This document shows positions 34,877 through 43,534 of a stretch of 43,652 nucleotides of DNA, one piece after another. The notes below the pieces were generated by a model that saw only the letters and a program-made list of their open reading frames with translations, made no database searches and was not told the origin of the DNA. Origin of the DNA: an uncultured Porphyromonadaceae bacterium. Lineage in GTDB: Bacteria > Bacteroidota > Bacteroidia > Bacteroidales > Muribaculaceae. How positions within the stretch are numbered: position 1 is the first letter of the stretch; every line of letters starts with the position of its first letter. A program made the translations under genes and the position numbers. The stretch lies in the NCBI GenBank assembly GCA_902489275.1, contig CABTZK010000017.1, positions 1 to 43,652 on the forward strand, in the 5' to 3' direction.

Positions 34877-34909
34877 TGTGACGCGATACCGCATCCTCAC
34901 TCACGACGT

Positions 34910-34979
34910 GAAGGCGCAACGATGTGCTATGCTGGTCACAGCGCCTTCCGTTTCAAACTAAAAAACAATCGGCATAGCA
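34910..34979 (+). promoter_or_regulatory. Candidate pseudoknot or switch at the atpG-nuoI junction
   Basis: Stem 1 pairs GAAGGCGC (34910-34917) with GCGCCTTC (34941-34948), both perfect. Its 23-nt loop contains TGCTATGC (34925-34932), which is perfectly complementary to GCATAGCA (34972-34979); two flanking G-U pairs can extend this. The order of the arms allows an H-type pseudoknot, or two competing hairpins. It ends 27 nt before the nuoI start. There is no clear T tract. Confidence 0.55.
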
Positions 34980-35006
34980 TCTTTTAGATACAAGACTTAT
35001 ACTACA

Positions 35007-35573
35007 ATGAGCATCAAGGAGTATTTCTCTTCTCTCTTCAAGGGCATCCACAGCCTGATCAAGGGAATGGAAGTCACAGGCAAGGAACTTGTGACGCCCA
35101 AAGTTACCGAGCAGTATCCCGAAAATCGGGATACTAAGAAAGTTTCCAGCCGCTTTCGGGCCACGTTGCAGTTTATCTATGACGAGGAGGGCTACCACAA
35201 GTGCATCGCTTGCAAGACTTGCGAGCGCAACTGCCCCAATGGCACCATTCAGGTCATCACCAAGATGGTGGACCTGCCGAACGGCAAGAAGAAAATGAAA
35301 CTCGACAAGTACATCTACGACCTTGGAAGTTGCACGTTTTGCGACCTGTGTGTGCTCACGTGCCCCACGAGTGCCATTGAGTTCAGCAACGACTTCGAGC
35401 AGTCAGTGTTCCAGCGCGATGTCTTGGTCAAGCAGCTCAATTACCTGCCCGAGAAAGAGAAACCAGCTCCTGTGCCCAAGCCAGCAGCCCAGCCCGCTGC
35501 CGTCGCGACTCAGGCCTCAAAGCCTGCCGAGGGGACGAAAGAGGCTTCCGAAAACGATGAAAATAAAAAATAA
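35007..35573 (+). CDS. nuoI: NADH-quinone oxidoreductase subunit I
   Basis: NuoI holds two [4Fe-4S] clusters that conduct electrons to NuoB. The 188-residue protein has the motifs CIACKTCERNCP and CTFCDLCVLTCP. In this organism it would be the likely place where a ferredoxin- or flavodoxin-type donor delivers electrons, since NuoEFG is absent here. A proline- and alanine-rich, then acidic, C-terminal tail of about 40 residues (PAPVPKPAAQPAAVA...) extends past the domain. It restarts the complex I genes after the ATP synthase block and is 9 nt before nuoJ. Confidence 0.95.
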   Translation: MSIKEYFSSLFKGIHSLIKGMEVTGKELVTPKVTEQYPENRDTKKVSSRFRATLQFIYDEEGYHKCIACKTCERNCPNGTIQVITKMVDLPNGKKKMKLDKYIYDLGSCTFCDLCVLTCPTSAIEFSNDFEQSVFQRDVLVKQLNYLPEKEKPAPVPKPAAQPAAVATQASKPAEGTKEASENDENKK

Positions 35574-35582
35574 ATATCATAT

Positions 35583-36098
35583 ATGGACTCAGTAGGAAAT
35601 ATCATTTTGTATTTCGTGATTGCGATTGCAATTATCGTGTTTTCGGTACTGGCCGTGACCTCCAAGAAGATTTTGCGTGTAGCAACCTATCTGCTGTTTG
35701 TACTCCTGGCCACTGCATTCATCTATTTCCAGATGGACTATCAGTTTCTCGGAGCCGTGCAGATCGCGATTTATGCAGGCGGCATCGCGGTGCTGTTTGT
35801 CTTTGCGATAATGCTCACGCACAAGCCCGGACACGATGCTCCGCCTCTCGTTTCAGCCAAGAAGTGGGTAGGCTTGAGCGCGTGTTTGGGGGGAGTGGCT
35901 GTGTGCGCCTATGCGCTGTTCAGCTATGGCCAGTTCTGCGTCAAGACCTTGGCGCCTGCCGGAAACTATGACATCGAGACTTTGGGCAACGCGCTCCTCG
36001 ATTCTAACCACTATGGTTATTTGTTGCCTTTCGAGGCAATCAGTGTGTTGTTGCTTGCATGTATTATTGGTGGTGTGGTTATCGCTCGCCGACGCTAA
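35583..36098 (+). CDS. nuoJ: NADH-quinone oxidoreductase subunit J
   Basis: NuoJ is a membrane subunit with about five helices. The 171-residue protein includes the characteristic stretch VQIAIYAGGIAVLFVFAIMLT, whose pi-bulge helix gates coupling, and ends with LPFEAISVLLLACIIGGVVIARR. It lies between nuoI (9 nt) and nuoK (18 nt). Confidence 0.94.
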   Translation: MDSVGNIILYFVIAIAIIVFSVLAVTSKKILRVATYLLFVLLATAFIYFQMDYQFLGAVQIAIYAGGIAVLFVFAIMLTHKPGHDAPPLVSAKKWVGLSACLGGVAVCAYALFSYGQFCVKTLAPAGNYDIETLGNALLDSNHYGYLLPFEAISVLLLACIIGGVVIARRR

Positions 36099-36102
36099 AA
36101 AC

Positions 36103-36108
36103 AGGAGG
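36103..36108 (+). promoter_or_regulatory. Shine-Dalgarno sequence before nuoK
   Basis: AGGAGG stands 8 nt before the nuoK ATG (36117). Bacteroidetes mostly translate without such sites, so a perfect one is unusual; it may raise synthesis of this small subunit. Confidence 0.55.
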
Positions 36109-36116
36109 AAAGAAAA

Positions 36117-36428
36117 ATGGATTTAACATTGTGGATGTATCTCATTCCAAGCCTCGCCATGTTTGGCTGCGGTGTCTACGGGTTTATCACCCGCAAAAAT
36201 ATGATTGCAATCTTGATTTCGCTCGAGCTCATGCTCAACTCGGTCGACATCAATTTTGCCGTGTTCAACAGGTATCTGTTTCCCGAGCAACTCGACGGCA
36301 TGTTCTTTGCCCTCTTTGCGATCGCAATTGCCGCTGCCGAGACCGCTGTGGCTCTCGCAATTGTTATCAATGTATTCCGCATTGCTAAGAAAATTGATAT
36401 CAATGAAATCACTAAATTGAAATTCTAA
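36117..36428 (+). CDS. nuoK: NADH-quinone oxidoreductase subunit K
   Basis: NuoK is a three-helix membrane subunit with the conserved glutamates used in proton translocation. The 103-residue protein shows both: Glu in LISLELMLNSVDINF, and Glu in AIAIAAAETAVALAIVINVF. It is 5 nt before nuoL. Confidence 0.95.
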   Translation: MDLTLWMYLIPSLAMFGCGVYGFITRKNMIAILISLELMLNSVDINFAVFNRYLFPEQLDGMFFALFAIAIAAAETAVALAIVINVFRIAKKIDINEITKLKF

Positions 36429-36433
36429 ACGTT

Positions 36434-38398
36434 ATGCCATTACAATATACAATTGCAGTAGTAGCTCTCCCGCTGTTCATGTTCCTTTTCCTTGGGCTTG
36501 TGGGCGTGAAAATGGGCCGCAAGGCCACTGGTGTGTTGGGGGTTATCGGGCAGGGCGTGACCACATTGATTGCCTATGCCGCCGCAATCACCTACTTCTT
36601 TGGCACAGCGCAAGGCCAAATCGCGAATGGGGTTCGCCAAACGCTCATCTTCCAGGATTGGCATTGGCTCCGCCTTGGCGATAACGGCTTGATGGCCAAC
36701 ATGGGTGTCCAACTCGACCCGGTGGCGGCCATGATGCTCGTGGTGATTTGCACCATTTCATTTTTTGTCAACCTCTATTCGTTGGGCTACATGAGCGACC
36801 ATGATGGAAATCCCGAAAAGGGATTCCAACGTTACTTCGCTTTCTTGGCGCTGTTCACGTTCTCCATGTTAGGCATGGTGGTGGCTACCAATATTTTTCA
36901 GATATTTGTGTTCTTTGAGATGGTGGGTGTCTCGTCCTACTTGCTCATTGGTTTCTATTACAGCTCGCCCGCTGCCGTTCATGCGTCGAAGAAGGCGTTT
37001 ATCGTCACGCGTTTGGCCGATTTGTTCTTCCTGTTGGGCGTTATCCTGTTAGGCTACTATGCCAAGGAGCTCAACTTCGCGGGCATCCTCAGCGACCCGG
37101 TTGCCACGCTCGCCTCGGGCGGCAACGTGACGTTCATGGGCATGCCGGTTCTCACGATTTCGCTCATTTTCATTTTCATTGGCGGCGCAGGCAAGTCGGC
37201 CATGTATCCGCTGCACATTTGGCTGCCCGATGCCATGGAGGGTCCCACACCCGTGTCGGCACTGATCCATGCGGCAACCATGGTTGTGGCGGGTGTGTTC
37301 TTGGTGACACGTCTCTTCCCGCTCTATGCGCTCGATAGCGTAGCTCAGGAAGTCATCGCCGTTACGGGCGCTTTCACCGCATTCTATGCCGCAGCCGTAG
37401 CTTGCACACAAAGTGATATTAAGCGTGCCCTCGCATTCTCAACGCTGTCGCAAATCGCCTATATGATGACGGCAATTGGTGTCAGCACCAATGTTGGCCC
37501 AGGCATCGAGGAGGGGGGGCTTGGCTACATGGCTGGCAACTTCCACCTGTTCACTCATGCTATGTTCAAGGCGCTGCTCTTCTTGTGTGCCGGTTCTATT
37601 ATTCACGCGATCGGTAGCAATGAGAATGACAAGATGCACGGCCTGCACAGGCTCATGCCCATCACCAGCTGGTGTTTCCTTGTGGGCTGCTTGGCTATTT
37701 CGGGCATTCCGCCATTCGCGGGCTTCTTCAGCAAGGACGAGATTCTCGTGGCCTGCTACGACAAGGGGCTCTTCTGGGGATTGTGGATGTCATTAGTGGC
37801 TGGCATGACTGCTTTCTATATGTTCCGCATTTATTATCTCATCTTCCATTGGAAGAAGCACGAGACGCCTGCTGGCGAGCATGAGCCGCACGATCAGGCT
37901 TGGACCATGAATGTGTCGCTCATCTGCTTAGCTGCCGTCTCTGTCGTGTGCGGCCTTATTCCTTTCGGCGATTTGGTCACGGCCGATGGCAAGCCGCTTG
38001 TGACCCACACCAATTGGACAGTGGCCGTTTCAAGTGTCTGCGTTGCCATCGTCGGCATTGGTCTTGCGACCAAGATGTATTTCAAGGAAAACGAGCTTCC
38101 TGTCAAGATGGCCAATTCTTGCCGAGGGCTCTGGACGGCTGCCTATCGTCGCTTCTACATGGACGAGTTGTACCAGTTCATCACCCACAAGGTGATTTTC
38201 CAAGGCATTTGCAAGCCTATCGCATGGTTTGACCGTCACATTATCGATGGATTCATGAACATGCTGGCCGACGTGACGACTTCTTGCAGTTTTGCCATTC
38301 GCAAGTTGCAATCGGGCAATGTCCAGGCCTATGTTTATGTTTATTTCTTTGGAGCGTTGTTCCTGGCAGTCATCACGATGCTGTGTTTATTCATTTAG
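36434..38398 (+). CDS. nuoL: NADH-quinone oxidoreductase subunit L
   Basis: NuoL is an antiporter-like proton-pumping subunit with the long lateral helix. The 654-residue protein contains FFEMVGVSSYLLIGFYY with the key Glu, PLHIWLPDAMEGPTPVSALIHAATMVVAG (near residue 255) and GNFHLFTHAMFKALLFLCAGSIIH. The C-terminal extension that holds the lateral helix is present. It lies 28 nt before nuoM. Confidence 0.96.
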   Translation: MPLQYTIAVVALPLFMFLFLGLVGVKMGRKATGVLGVIGQGVTTLIAYAAAITYFFGTAQGQIANGVRQTLIFQDWHWLRLGDNGLMANMGVQLDPVAAMMLVVICTISFFVNLYSLGYMSDHDGNPEKGFQRYFAFLALFTFSMLGMVVATNIFQIFVFFEMVGVSSYLLIGFYYSSPAAVHASKKAFIVTRLADLFFLLGVILLGYYAKELNFAGILSDPVATLASGGNVTFMGMPVLTISLIFIFIGGAGKSAMYPLHIWLPDAMEGPTPVSALIHAATMVVAGVFLVTRLFPLYALDSVAQEVIAVTGAFTAFYAAAVACTQSDIKRALAFSTLSQIAYMMTAIGVSTNVGPGIEEGGLGYMAGNFHLFTHAMFKALLFLCAGSIIHAIGSNENDKMHGLHRLMPITSWCFLVGCLAISGIPPFAGFFSKDEILVACYDKGLFWGLWMSLVAGMTAFYMFRIYYLIFHWKKHETPAGEHEPHDQAWTMNVSLICLAAVSVVCGLIPFGDLVTADGKPLVTHTNWTVAVSSVCVAIVGIGLATKMYFKENELPVKMANSCRGLWTAAYRRFYMDELYQFITHKVIFQGICKPIAWFDRHIIDGFMNMLADVTTSCSFAIRKLQSGNVQAYVYVYFFGALFLAVITMLCLFI

Positions 38399-38426
38399 TC
38401 TACGGTCTCTAAACTTACAATTGATT

Positions 38427-39947
38427 ATGATTTTCGACAATATATTGATTTATTTCGTGATCATCCCACTGGTCACCTTGCTGGGATTGGCCCTTTGCAA
38501 CAACAAGGGCATTCAAGTGATTAGAGCCGTGGCGACCATTGGCGCTACCGCCTTGATGGCGCTTGCTGCCTGTTTGGTGGTCTATTTCTTGCGTGAGCGC
38601 GCTGCCGGCAACGAGGCGCAAATGTTGCTTCAAGGCAGCTGGGATTGGTATGAGCCGCTCAACATTAAGTTGGCGCTGGGTGTCGATGGCGTTTCGGTGT
38701 CGATGATTCTGCTTTCGGCATTCATCGTCTTTGCGGGCGTGTTTGCCTCGTGGAAGATGGATCCCTTGCCCAAGCAGTTTTTCCTTTGGTTTTTCTTGCT
38801 TTCTACGGGCGTGTTCGGCTTCTTCATCTCGATTGACCTGTTCACCATGTTCATGTTCTACGAGGTGGCGCTCATTCCCATGTATCTGCTTATCGGTGTC
38901 TGGGGGTCGGGCAACAAGAACTACTCGGCCATGAAGCTCACGCTCATGCTCATGGGCGGCTCCGCATTCTTGATGCTGAGCATTCTGGGCATTTATTTCC
39001 ACTCTAATGCCGATGGAAACTTGACCATGAACCTGCTCGATATTGCTAAGAATAATGCGATTCCTCACAACTGGCAGTTGTTCCTTTTCCCCATGGCATT
39101 TGTGGGATTTGGCGTGCTGGGCGCGATGTTCCCTTTCCACACTTGGTCGCCCGATGGCCACGCTTCGGCGCCCACGGCGGTCTCGATGCTTCACGCTGGC
39201 GTGCTCATGAAATTGGGTGGATATGGCTGTTTCCGCATCGCCATCTACTTGATGCCTTATGCTGCTGCCGAGTTGGGCTGGATTTTCATTACGCTCACGG
39301 GTATTAGTGTCGTTTATGGTGCTTTCAGCGCCTGTGTTCAGACCGACCTCAAGTACATCAACGCCTATTCCTCGGTGTCACACTGTGGCATGGTGCTGTT
39401 GGCAATCCTCATGTTTAACCAGACTGCGATGACGGGTGCTGTGCTACAAATGCTCTCGCACGGCTTGATGACGGCCTTGTTCTTTGCCCTGATCGGCATG
39501 ATTTATGGCCGCACCCACACGCGCGACATTCGCGACATGGGCGGCATGATGCACATCATGCCTTACCTCGGTGTGGGCTATGTGGTGGCAGGCTTGGCTT
39601 CCCTCGGCTTGCCGGGCTTGAGTGGCTTTGCTGCCGAAATGAGCATCTTCTTTGGCTCTTTCCAGGAAAGCAACCTGCTCAACCGCGTGTTCACCGTTGC
39701 GGCATGTGCCTCCATCGTGATTACGGCAGTCTATATCTTGCGTGTGGTGGGAAAACTGTTGTTTGGAGAGGTTCAGAACGAGCATCACCGCTCGCTCACC
39801 GATGCCGATTGGTTTGAGCGCCTGTCGACGGCAACGCTCATGGTCGCAGTGCTGGCCATTGGTTGCTTCCCTAACTTCTTCGGCGGTCTCATCCGCGACA
39901 GTTTCAACCCCGTGGTTGATGCCGTGAGAGTGTTTATTGGCGCTTGA
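38427..39947 (+). CDS. nuoM: NADH-quinone oxidoreductase subunit M
   Basis: NuoM is a second antiporter-like pump subunit. The 506-residue protein has MFMFYEVALIPMYLLIGVWG with the key Glu, and FPFHTWSPDGHASAPTAVSMLHAGVLMKLGGYG near residue 238. The ATG at 38427 (MIFDNILIYF) is chosen; the longer frame overlaps nuoL out of register. It is 40 nt before nuoN. Confidence 0.96.
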   Translation: MIFDNILIYFVIIPLVTLLGLALCNNKGIQVIRAVATIGATALMALAACLVVYFLRERAAGNEAQMLLQGSWDWYEPLNIKLALGVDGVSVSMILLSAFIVFAGVFASWKMDPLPKQFFLWFFLLSTGVFGFFISIDLFTMFMFYEVALIPMYLLIGVWGSGNKNYSAMKLTLMLMGGSAFLMLSILGIYFHSNADGNLTMNLLDIAKNNAIPHNWQLFLFPMAFVGFGVLGAMFPFHTWSPDGHASAPTAVSMLHAGVLMKLGGYGCFRIAIYLMPYAAAELGWIFITLTGISVVYGAFSACVQTDLKYINAYSSVSHCGMVLLAILMFNQTAMTGAVLQMLSHGLMTALFFALIGMIYGRTHTRDIRDMGGMMHIMPYLGVGYVVAGLASLGLPGLSGFAAEMSIFFGSFQESNLLNRVFTVAACASIVITAVYILRVVGKLLFGEVQNEHHRSLTDADWFERLSTATLMVAVLAIGCFPNFFGGLIRDSFNPVVDAVRVFIGA

Positions 39948-39987
39948 TACCGGCAGTGTTGAACTTAAAATTGATTAAAGATAAGAT

Positions 39988-41469
39988 ATGGATTATTCTC
40001 AATTTTTAATAATGCCGCAAGAAATCGGTCTGTTGGTCGCATTCTTGTTAGTGTTCATCTATGACACGTTCATGCCAAGCAAGTGCCAAAGGGCGCTACC
40101 GGTTGTCGCTGCGGTGATTTTTGCGCTCTACACCGTTTTCTCGTTCTTTCCTGCCCAGGCAGGTACGGCTTTTGCCGGCATGTTTGAGCAAAGCAAGGCA
40201 ACGTGGGCCATGAAGGGCATTCTCAGCGTGGGCACGCTCTTTGTGCTGCTTCAGGCGATCAAGTGGACCAATAGTGACTTCATGAGCGTGAGGCGCGGTG
40301 AGTTCTACGAGTTGATTTTCCTCACTTTGTTGGGGATGTTCCTCATGGTGAGTGCCCGCAACTTCTTGCTGTTCTACATCGGTCTTGAAACCGCTTCTCT
40401 GCCACTGGCAGCGTTGGCGGCTTTCGAGAAAAACCACTATGAGAGCCGCGAGGCTGCCGCAAAATACATCTTCACGGCCATCTTCTCGTCGGCCATCTTG
40501 TTGCTGGGCATCTCGTTTGTCTATGCACTCACGGGGTCATTCATGTACACCGATATTGCCAAGAGCTTGCTCAATGCCAACGCGGGTCATTCTGCCTTGC
40601 TGGTTTTGGCGGTTGCCTTTGCGATTGCGGGCATAGGATTCAAGTTGTCGCTGGTTCCGTTTCACTTGTGGACAGCCGATGTCTACCAGGGCGCTCCCAC
40701 GGCAGTCACGAGTTACCTGAGTGTCATCAGCAAGGGATCGGCAGCTTTTGCGTTCCTTGTCATCATGGTGCAAGCCCTGGGTGTTGTCTATCAAGATGTG
40801 TGGAAATGGATGCTTTACGCGATCATTATCCTCACCATCACCATTGGCAACCTCTTTGCGGTGCGTCAGCGCAATCTCAAGCGGTTCCTCGCGTTTTCGT
40901 CAATTTCGCAAGCCGGATACATTGTGCTGGGCGTGATTGCGGTCAACACGCTGGGCATGGCTTCGATGATGTATTATATCCTGGTCTACATCTTCTCCAA
41001 TTTGGCCGCTTTCGGCGTGATTGCCGTCATTGAGCGCCAGGCGGGAAAGGTGACCATTGACGACTACAACGGCCTGTTCAAGACCAACCCCTGGCTCTCG
41101 TTCACCATGATGATTGCCATGTTCTCGTTGGCTGGCATTCCTCCGTTTGCGGGATTCTTCAGCAAGTTCTTCGTGTTTGCCGGCACGTTAAGCTCGGGAG
41201 GAGGGCATGACCTGTCGCTCTACATCCTCGTTTTGATTGCTTTAATCAACACCATCGTTTCGCTCTATTACTATCTGCTGGTGGTTAAGGCCATGTTCAT
41301 TCGCCAAGACGAGTGCTCGGTTCCTGCCATCAGGAGCCATTGGAGCGAGCGGGTGGGCATGATTTCATGCGCGTTGGGCATCATTCTGCTTGGTCTGGCG
41401 AGTTGCGTCTACATGTCGCTCAAGGACTTTGCCGATGCCAGTGCCTCAATGTTCCAATTGTTCCAGTAA
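39988..41469 (+). CDS. nuoN: NADH-quinone oxidoreductase subunit N
   Basis: NuoN is the third antiporter-like subunit. The 493-residue protein has FYIGLETASLPLAALAAF, VPFHLWTADVYQGAPTAVTSYLSVISKGSAAFAF near residue 225, and SLAGIPPFAGFFSKFFVF. It ends the locus; a hairpin follows at 41504-41527. Confidence 0.96.
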   Translation: MDYSQFLIMPQEIGLLVAFLLVFIYDTFMPSKCQRALPVVAAVIFALYTVFSFFPAQAGTAFAGMFEQSKATWAMKGILSVGTLFVLLQAIKWTNSDFMSVRRGEFYELIFLTLLGMFLMVSARNFLLFYIGLETASLPLAALAAFEKNHYESREAAAKYIFTAIFSSAILLLGISFVYALTGSFMYTDIAKSLLNANAGHSALLVLAVAFAIAGIGFKLSLVPFHLWTADVYQGAPTAVTSYLSVISKGSAAFAFLVIMVQALGVVYQDVWKWMLYAIIILTITIGNLFAVRQRNLKRFLAFSSISQAGYIVLGVIAVNTLGMASMMYYILVYIFSNLAAFGVIAVIERQAGKVTIDDYNGLFKTNPWLSFTMMIAMFSLAGIPPFAGFFSKFFVFAGTLSSGGGHDLSLYILVLIALINTIVSLYYYLLVVKAMFIRQDECSVPAIRSHWSERVGMISCALGIILLGLASCVYMSLKDFADASASMFQLFQ

Positions 41470-41503
41470 AAAAACAAACTGAAATAACCCAATAACCTTG
41501 TGT

Positions 41504-41527
41504 GGAGAGCAATGTGAGTTGTTCTCC
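41504..41527 (+). terminator. Terminator-like hairpin after nuoN
   Basis: A 9-bp stem with one G-U pair (41504-41512 with 41519-41527) has a 6-nt loop. The downstream T content is modest, so it may be a weak terminator. Confidence 0.5.
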
Positions 41528-41804
41528 TCATTCTTGTTTCGCTTAACCCCATCTCATCATGTGGTGGTGAAACTGTGCCGAGCGTAATGATGAAGATTCA
41601 AAGATATAAGCAACTCTTGCACTAAAGTGTTACTCAATTATAGAAGTATTTATCTATTGCAATACGGTATCAAATCAATACGACAGTACGACAATGAATC
41701 AGTAAATCTATACGTCAGCAGTGTTTCATGGCTATAAATGCTTATCATATTCATGTCATTTTGATAAAGAACATAGCTTGATGCTCCATTCAAGCAATTT
41801 ACTA

Positions 41805-41847
41805 CAATAAGCGATTAGAAAGATTATCCTCTTCTAATCGCTTATTG
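41805..41847 (-). terminator. 16-bp perfect hairpin after the second BspA-like gene
   Basis: The arms 41805-41820 and 41832-41847 pair perfectly around an 11-nt loop. It lies 16 bases past the stop of the minus-strand gene and could also stop read-through from the plus side. T tracts on either side are short. Confidence 0.6.
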
Positions 41848-41863
41848 CAAAAAATCAACAAAC

Positions 41864-43345
41864 TCAATTGATAAAAATTCTTTTTTTACCGTTTATTATA
41901 TAAATCTGACCTTTTTGTGGATTTGCCACTTTACTGCCATTTAAATCATAAATATTATTTTGCGCATTTGGTTTGTTTATGTTTATATTATGTATTATTG
42001 CTTTAGGAAAATCATCCGTTTCTATAAAGTTGGTAAAGTAGTCCCATCCCCAAGCCTTGCGATATTTTTCGGCAGCTCCCACAGGTACATAGACAGGGAT
42101 GTCTTTAGGCGTACTCGGAGAATCGTATCCCCCAAATGGAGTGTAGCCAATATTAAGAGTGCTCACCTCACATACTGGAGGTTCTGAAGCCATACAATAA
42201 ATACGCTTTACACCTGTCAAATGTGTACAACATTCCTCACCTAAGAAATTCAATGTTGCAGGAAAGACAAGTTGGCTAAAGGCATGACAACTCTGAAAGG
42301 CATCTTTTTCGATACTTTCAAGTCCAAGCGGCAACTCAACATCGTTTAAACTCCTACAGTTTTGAAAAGCTTCCATGCCAATGCTTTTTACTGATGACGG
42401 AATGTTTACATGGCTCAAACTTGTGCAAGCATCTGCAAGATTGTTTGGGATACGCTCTATCCCATCTGGCAGATGCATCTCCTTGAGTTTCAGATTCAGT
42501 TGAAATGCGAAAATACCTAAGTCCTGACATGAATTGGGAATATGTACTTTCTCCAATCTACAACCATAAAATGCAGCATCACCTATTTTCTTCAACCCTT
42601 CAGGAAAGTTGATAGATGATATTTTTGCACGCCAGAATGCCGCTTCGCCAATTTCTTTTATGGTAGAAGGCAAAACGACTTTTCCTGTCAAGCTCGTACA
42701 ACTTGCAAAAACGGCTCTGTCTAACTTCTCAAATCCTTCAGGGAAAACTAAAGAGTCAGCCTTCAGGTTCTCACATTGCTCGAATGCAGAAGGACCTATA
42801 TACTGTAGTTCGGAAGGAATGTTTATATCTTCAAGATTTTCCACATACGAGAATGCTGAATCTTCGATTCTTTTGATTCCGTTTGGCAATATAATTCGCC
42901 TAAGGTGTATGAGGGTTATGTATCCTTCTTCTATATTCAATTGCTCTGAACGCCAAAAAGCGTCCTCGGGAATAATGCCATTTTTAACTTCGGCATTTTC
43001 CATATTTATGACCGAAAGCTTTCCATTGAAGGAAGCATCCCACAATGTGTGGATATCTACATCATCGACAGTTCCCCTAATGACTAAGGAGTCAACTTTA
43101 TAGATGTTGTCCCCTAACAGTTTCGCCAAATCTCCTCCATGCGATGTTATGTCCATGCTATAAAAATCGCTATTGCCATCTATAGCCTTAGGGGCTTTTA
43201 TTGAATATTTATAGCGATTTAGTTGTAACTGCTTTTGAGTGTTTGCCAAAGCGTCTTGTTGCAACACGTTTTGAGTCTGTGCAAATGAAACTGTTGAGGA
43301 TAAACAGTTCATTATAAGACCCACACAAAGTAATAATTGTTTCAT
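41864..43345 (-). CDS. Secreted BspA-like LRR_5 protein with C-terminal sorting-like tail
   Basis: This 493-residue protein has a signal peptide (MKQLLLCVGLIMNCLSSTVSFA). Repeats of the LRR_5 type fill residues about 130 to 400, for example IKRIEDSAFSYVENLEDINIPSEL and VKSIGMEAFQNCRSLNDVELPLGL. The last 30 residues, IYDLNGSKVANPQKGQIYIINGK..., resemble the short C-terminal beta modules seen on exported Bacteroidetes proteins. Its codons are much AT-richer than those of the neighbouring energy genes, which suggests horizontal acquisition. It converges on the nuo locus. Confidence 0.85.
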   Translation of the reverse strand: MKQLLLCVGLIMNCLSSTVSFAQTQNVLQQDALANTQKQLQLNRYKYSIKAPKAIDGNSDFYSMDITSHGGDLAKLLGDNIYKVDSLVIRGTVDDVDIHTLWDASFNGKLSVINMENAEVKNGIIPEDAFWRSEQLNIEEGYITLIHLRRIILPNGIKRIEDSAFSYVENLEDINIPSELQYIGPSAFEQCENLKADSLVFPEGFEKLDRAVFASCTSLTGKVVLPSTIKEIGEAAFWRAKISSINFPEGLKKIGDAAFYGCRLEKVHIPNSCQDLGIFAFQLNLKLKEMHLPDGIERIPNNLADACTSLSHVNIPSSVKSIGMEAFQNCRSLNDVELPLGLESIEKDAFQSCHAFSQLVFPATLNFLGEECCTHLTGVKRIYCMASEPPVCEVSTLNIGYTPFGGYDSPSTPKDIPVYVPVGAAEKYRKAWGWDYFTNFIETDDFPKAIIHNININKPNAQNNIYDLNGSKVANPQKGQIYIINGKKRIFIN

Positions 43346-43417
43346 ACCACAAATGTTTTGATGAATTTATACCATTATTGACGAACACAGTGTAATCCAT
43401 AAAAGAAATTACGTTTC

Positions 43418-43425
43418 AAAGTTAT
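43418..43425 (-). promoter_or_regulatory. -7 box of the second BspA-like gene
   Basis: On the minus strand TAACTTTG (plus 43425-43418) fits TAnnTTTG, 73 bases upstream of the start codon. No -33 TTTG was found at 19-22 nt. Confidence 0.35.
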
Positions 43426-43534
43426 AAAAAAAAAGGAATAGCATCGTACTTTTTGATAACAAAAGACATGTTTCAACCGTTATTTTTAACAAGTATAACA
43501 AGTGTTACATTCGTGTCCGCAAACACCGACTACA

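Larger units (their letters stand above)
41470..41863. other. 394-nt AT-rich intergenic region
   Basis: It contains a terminator hairpin for the plus-strand locus near its left end and a long hairpin for the minus-strand gene near its right end. The middle (about 41560-41800) is AT-rich with no recognised gene, repeat array or promoter match. Confidence 0.6.
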
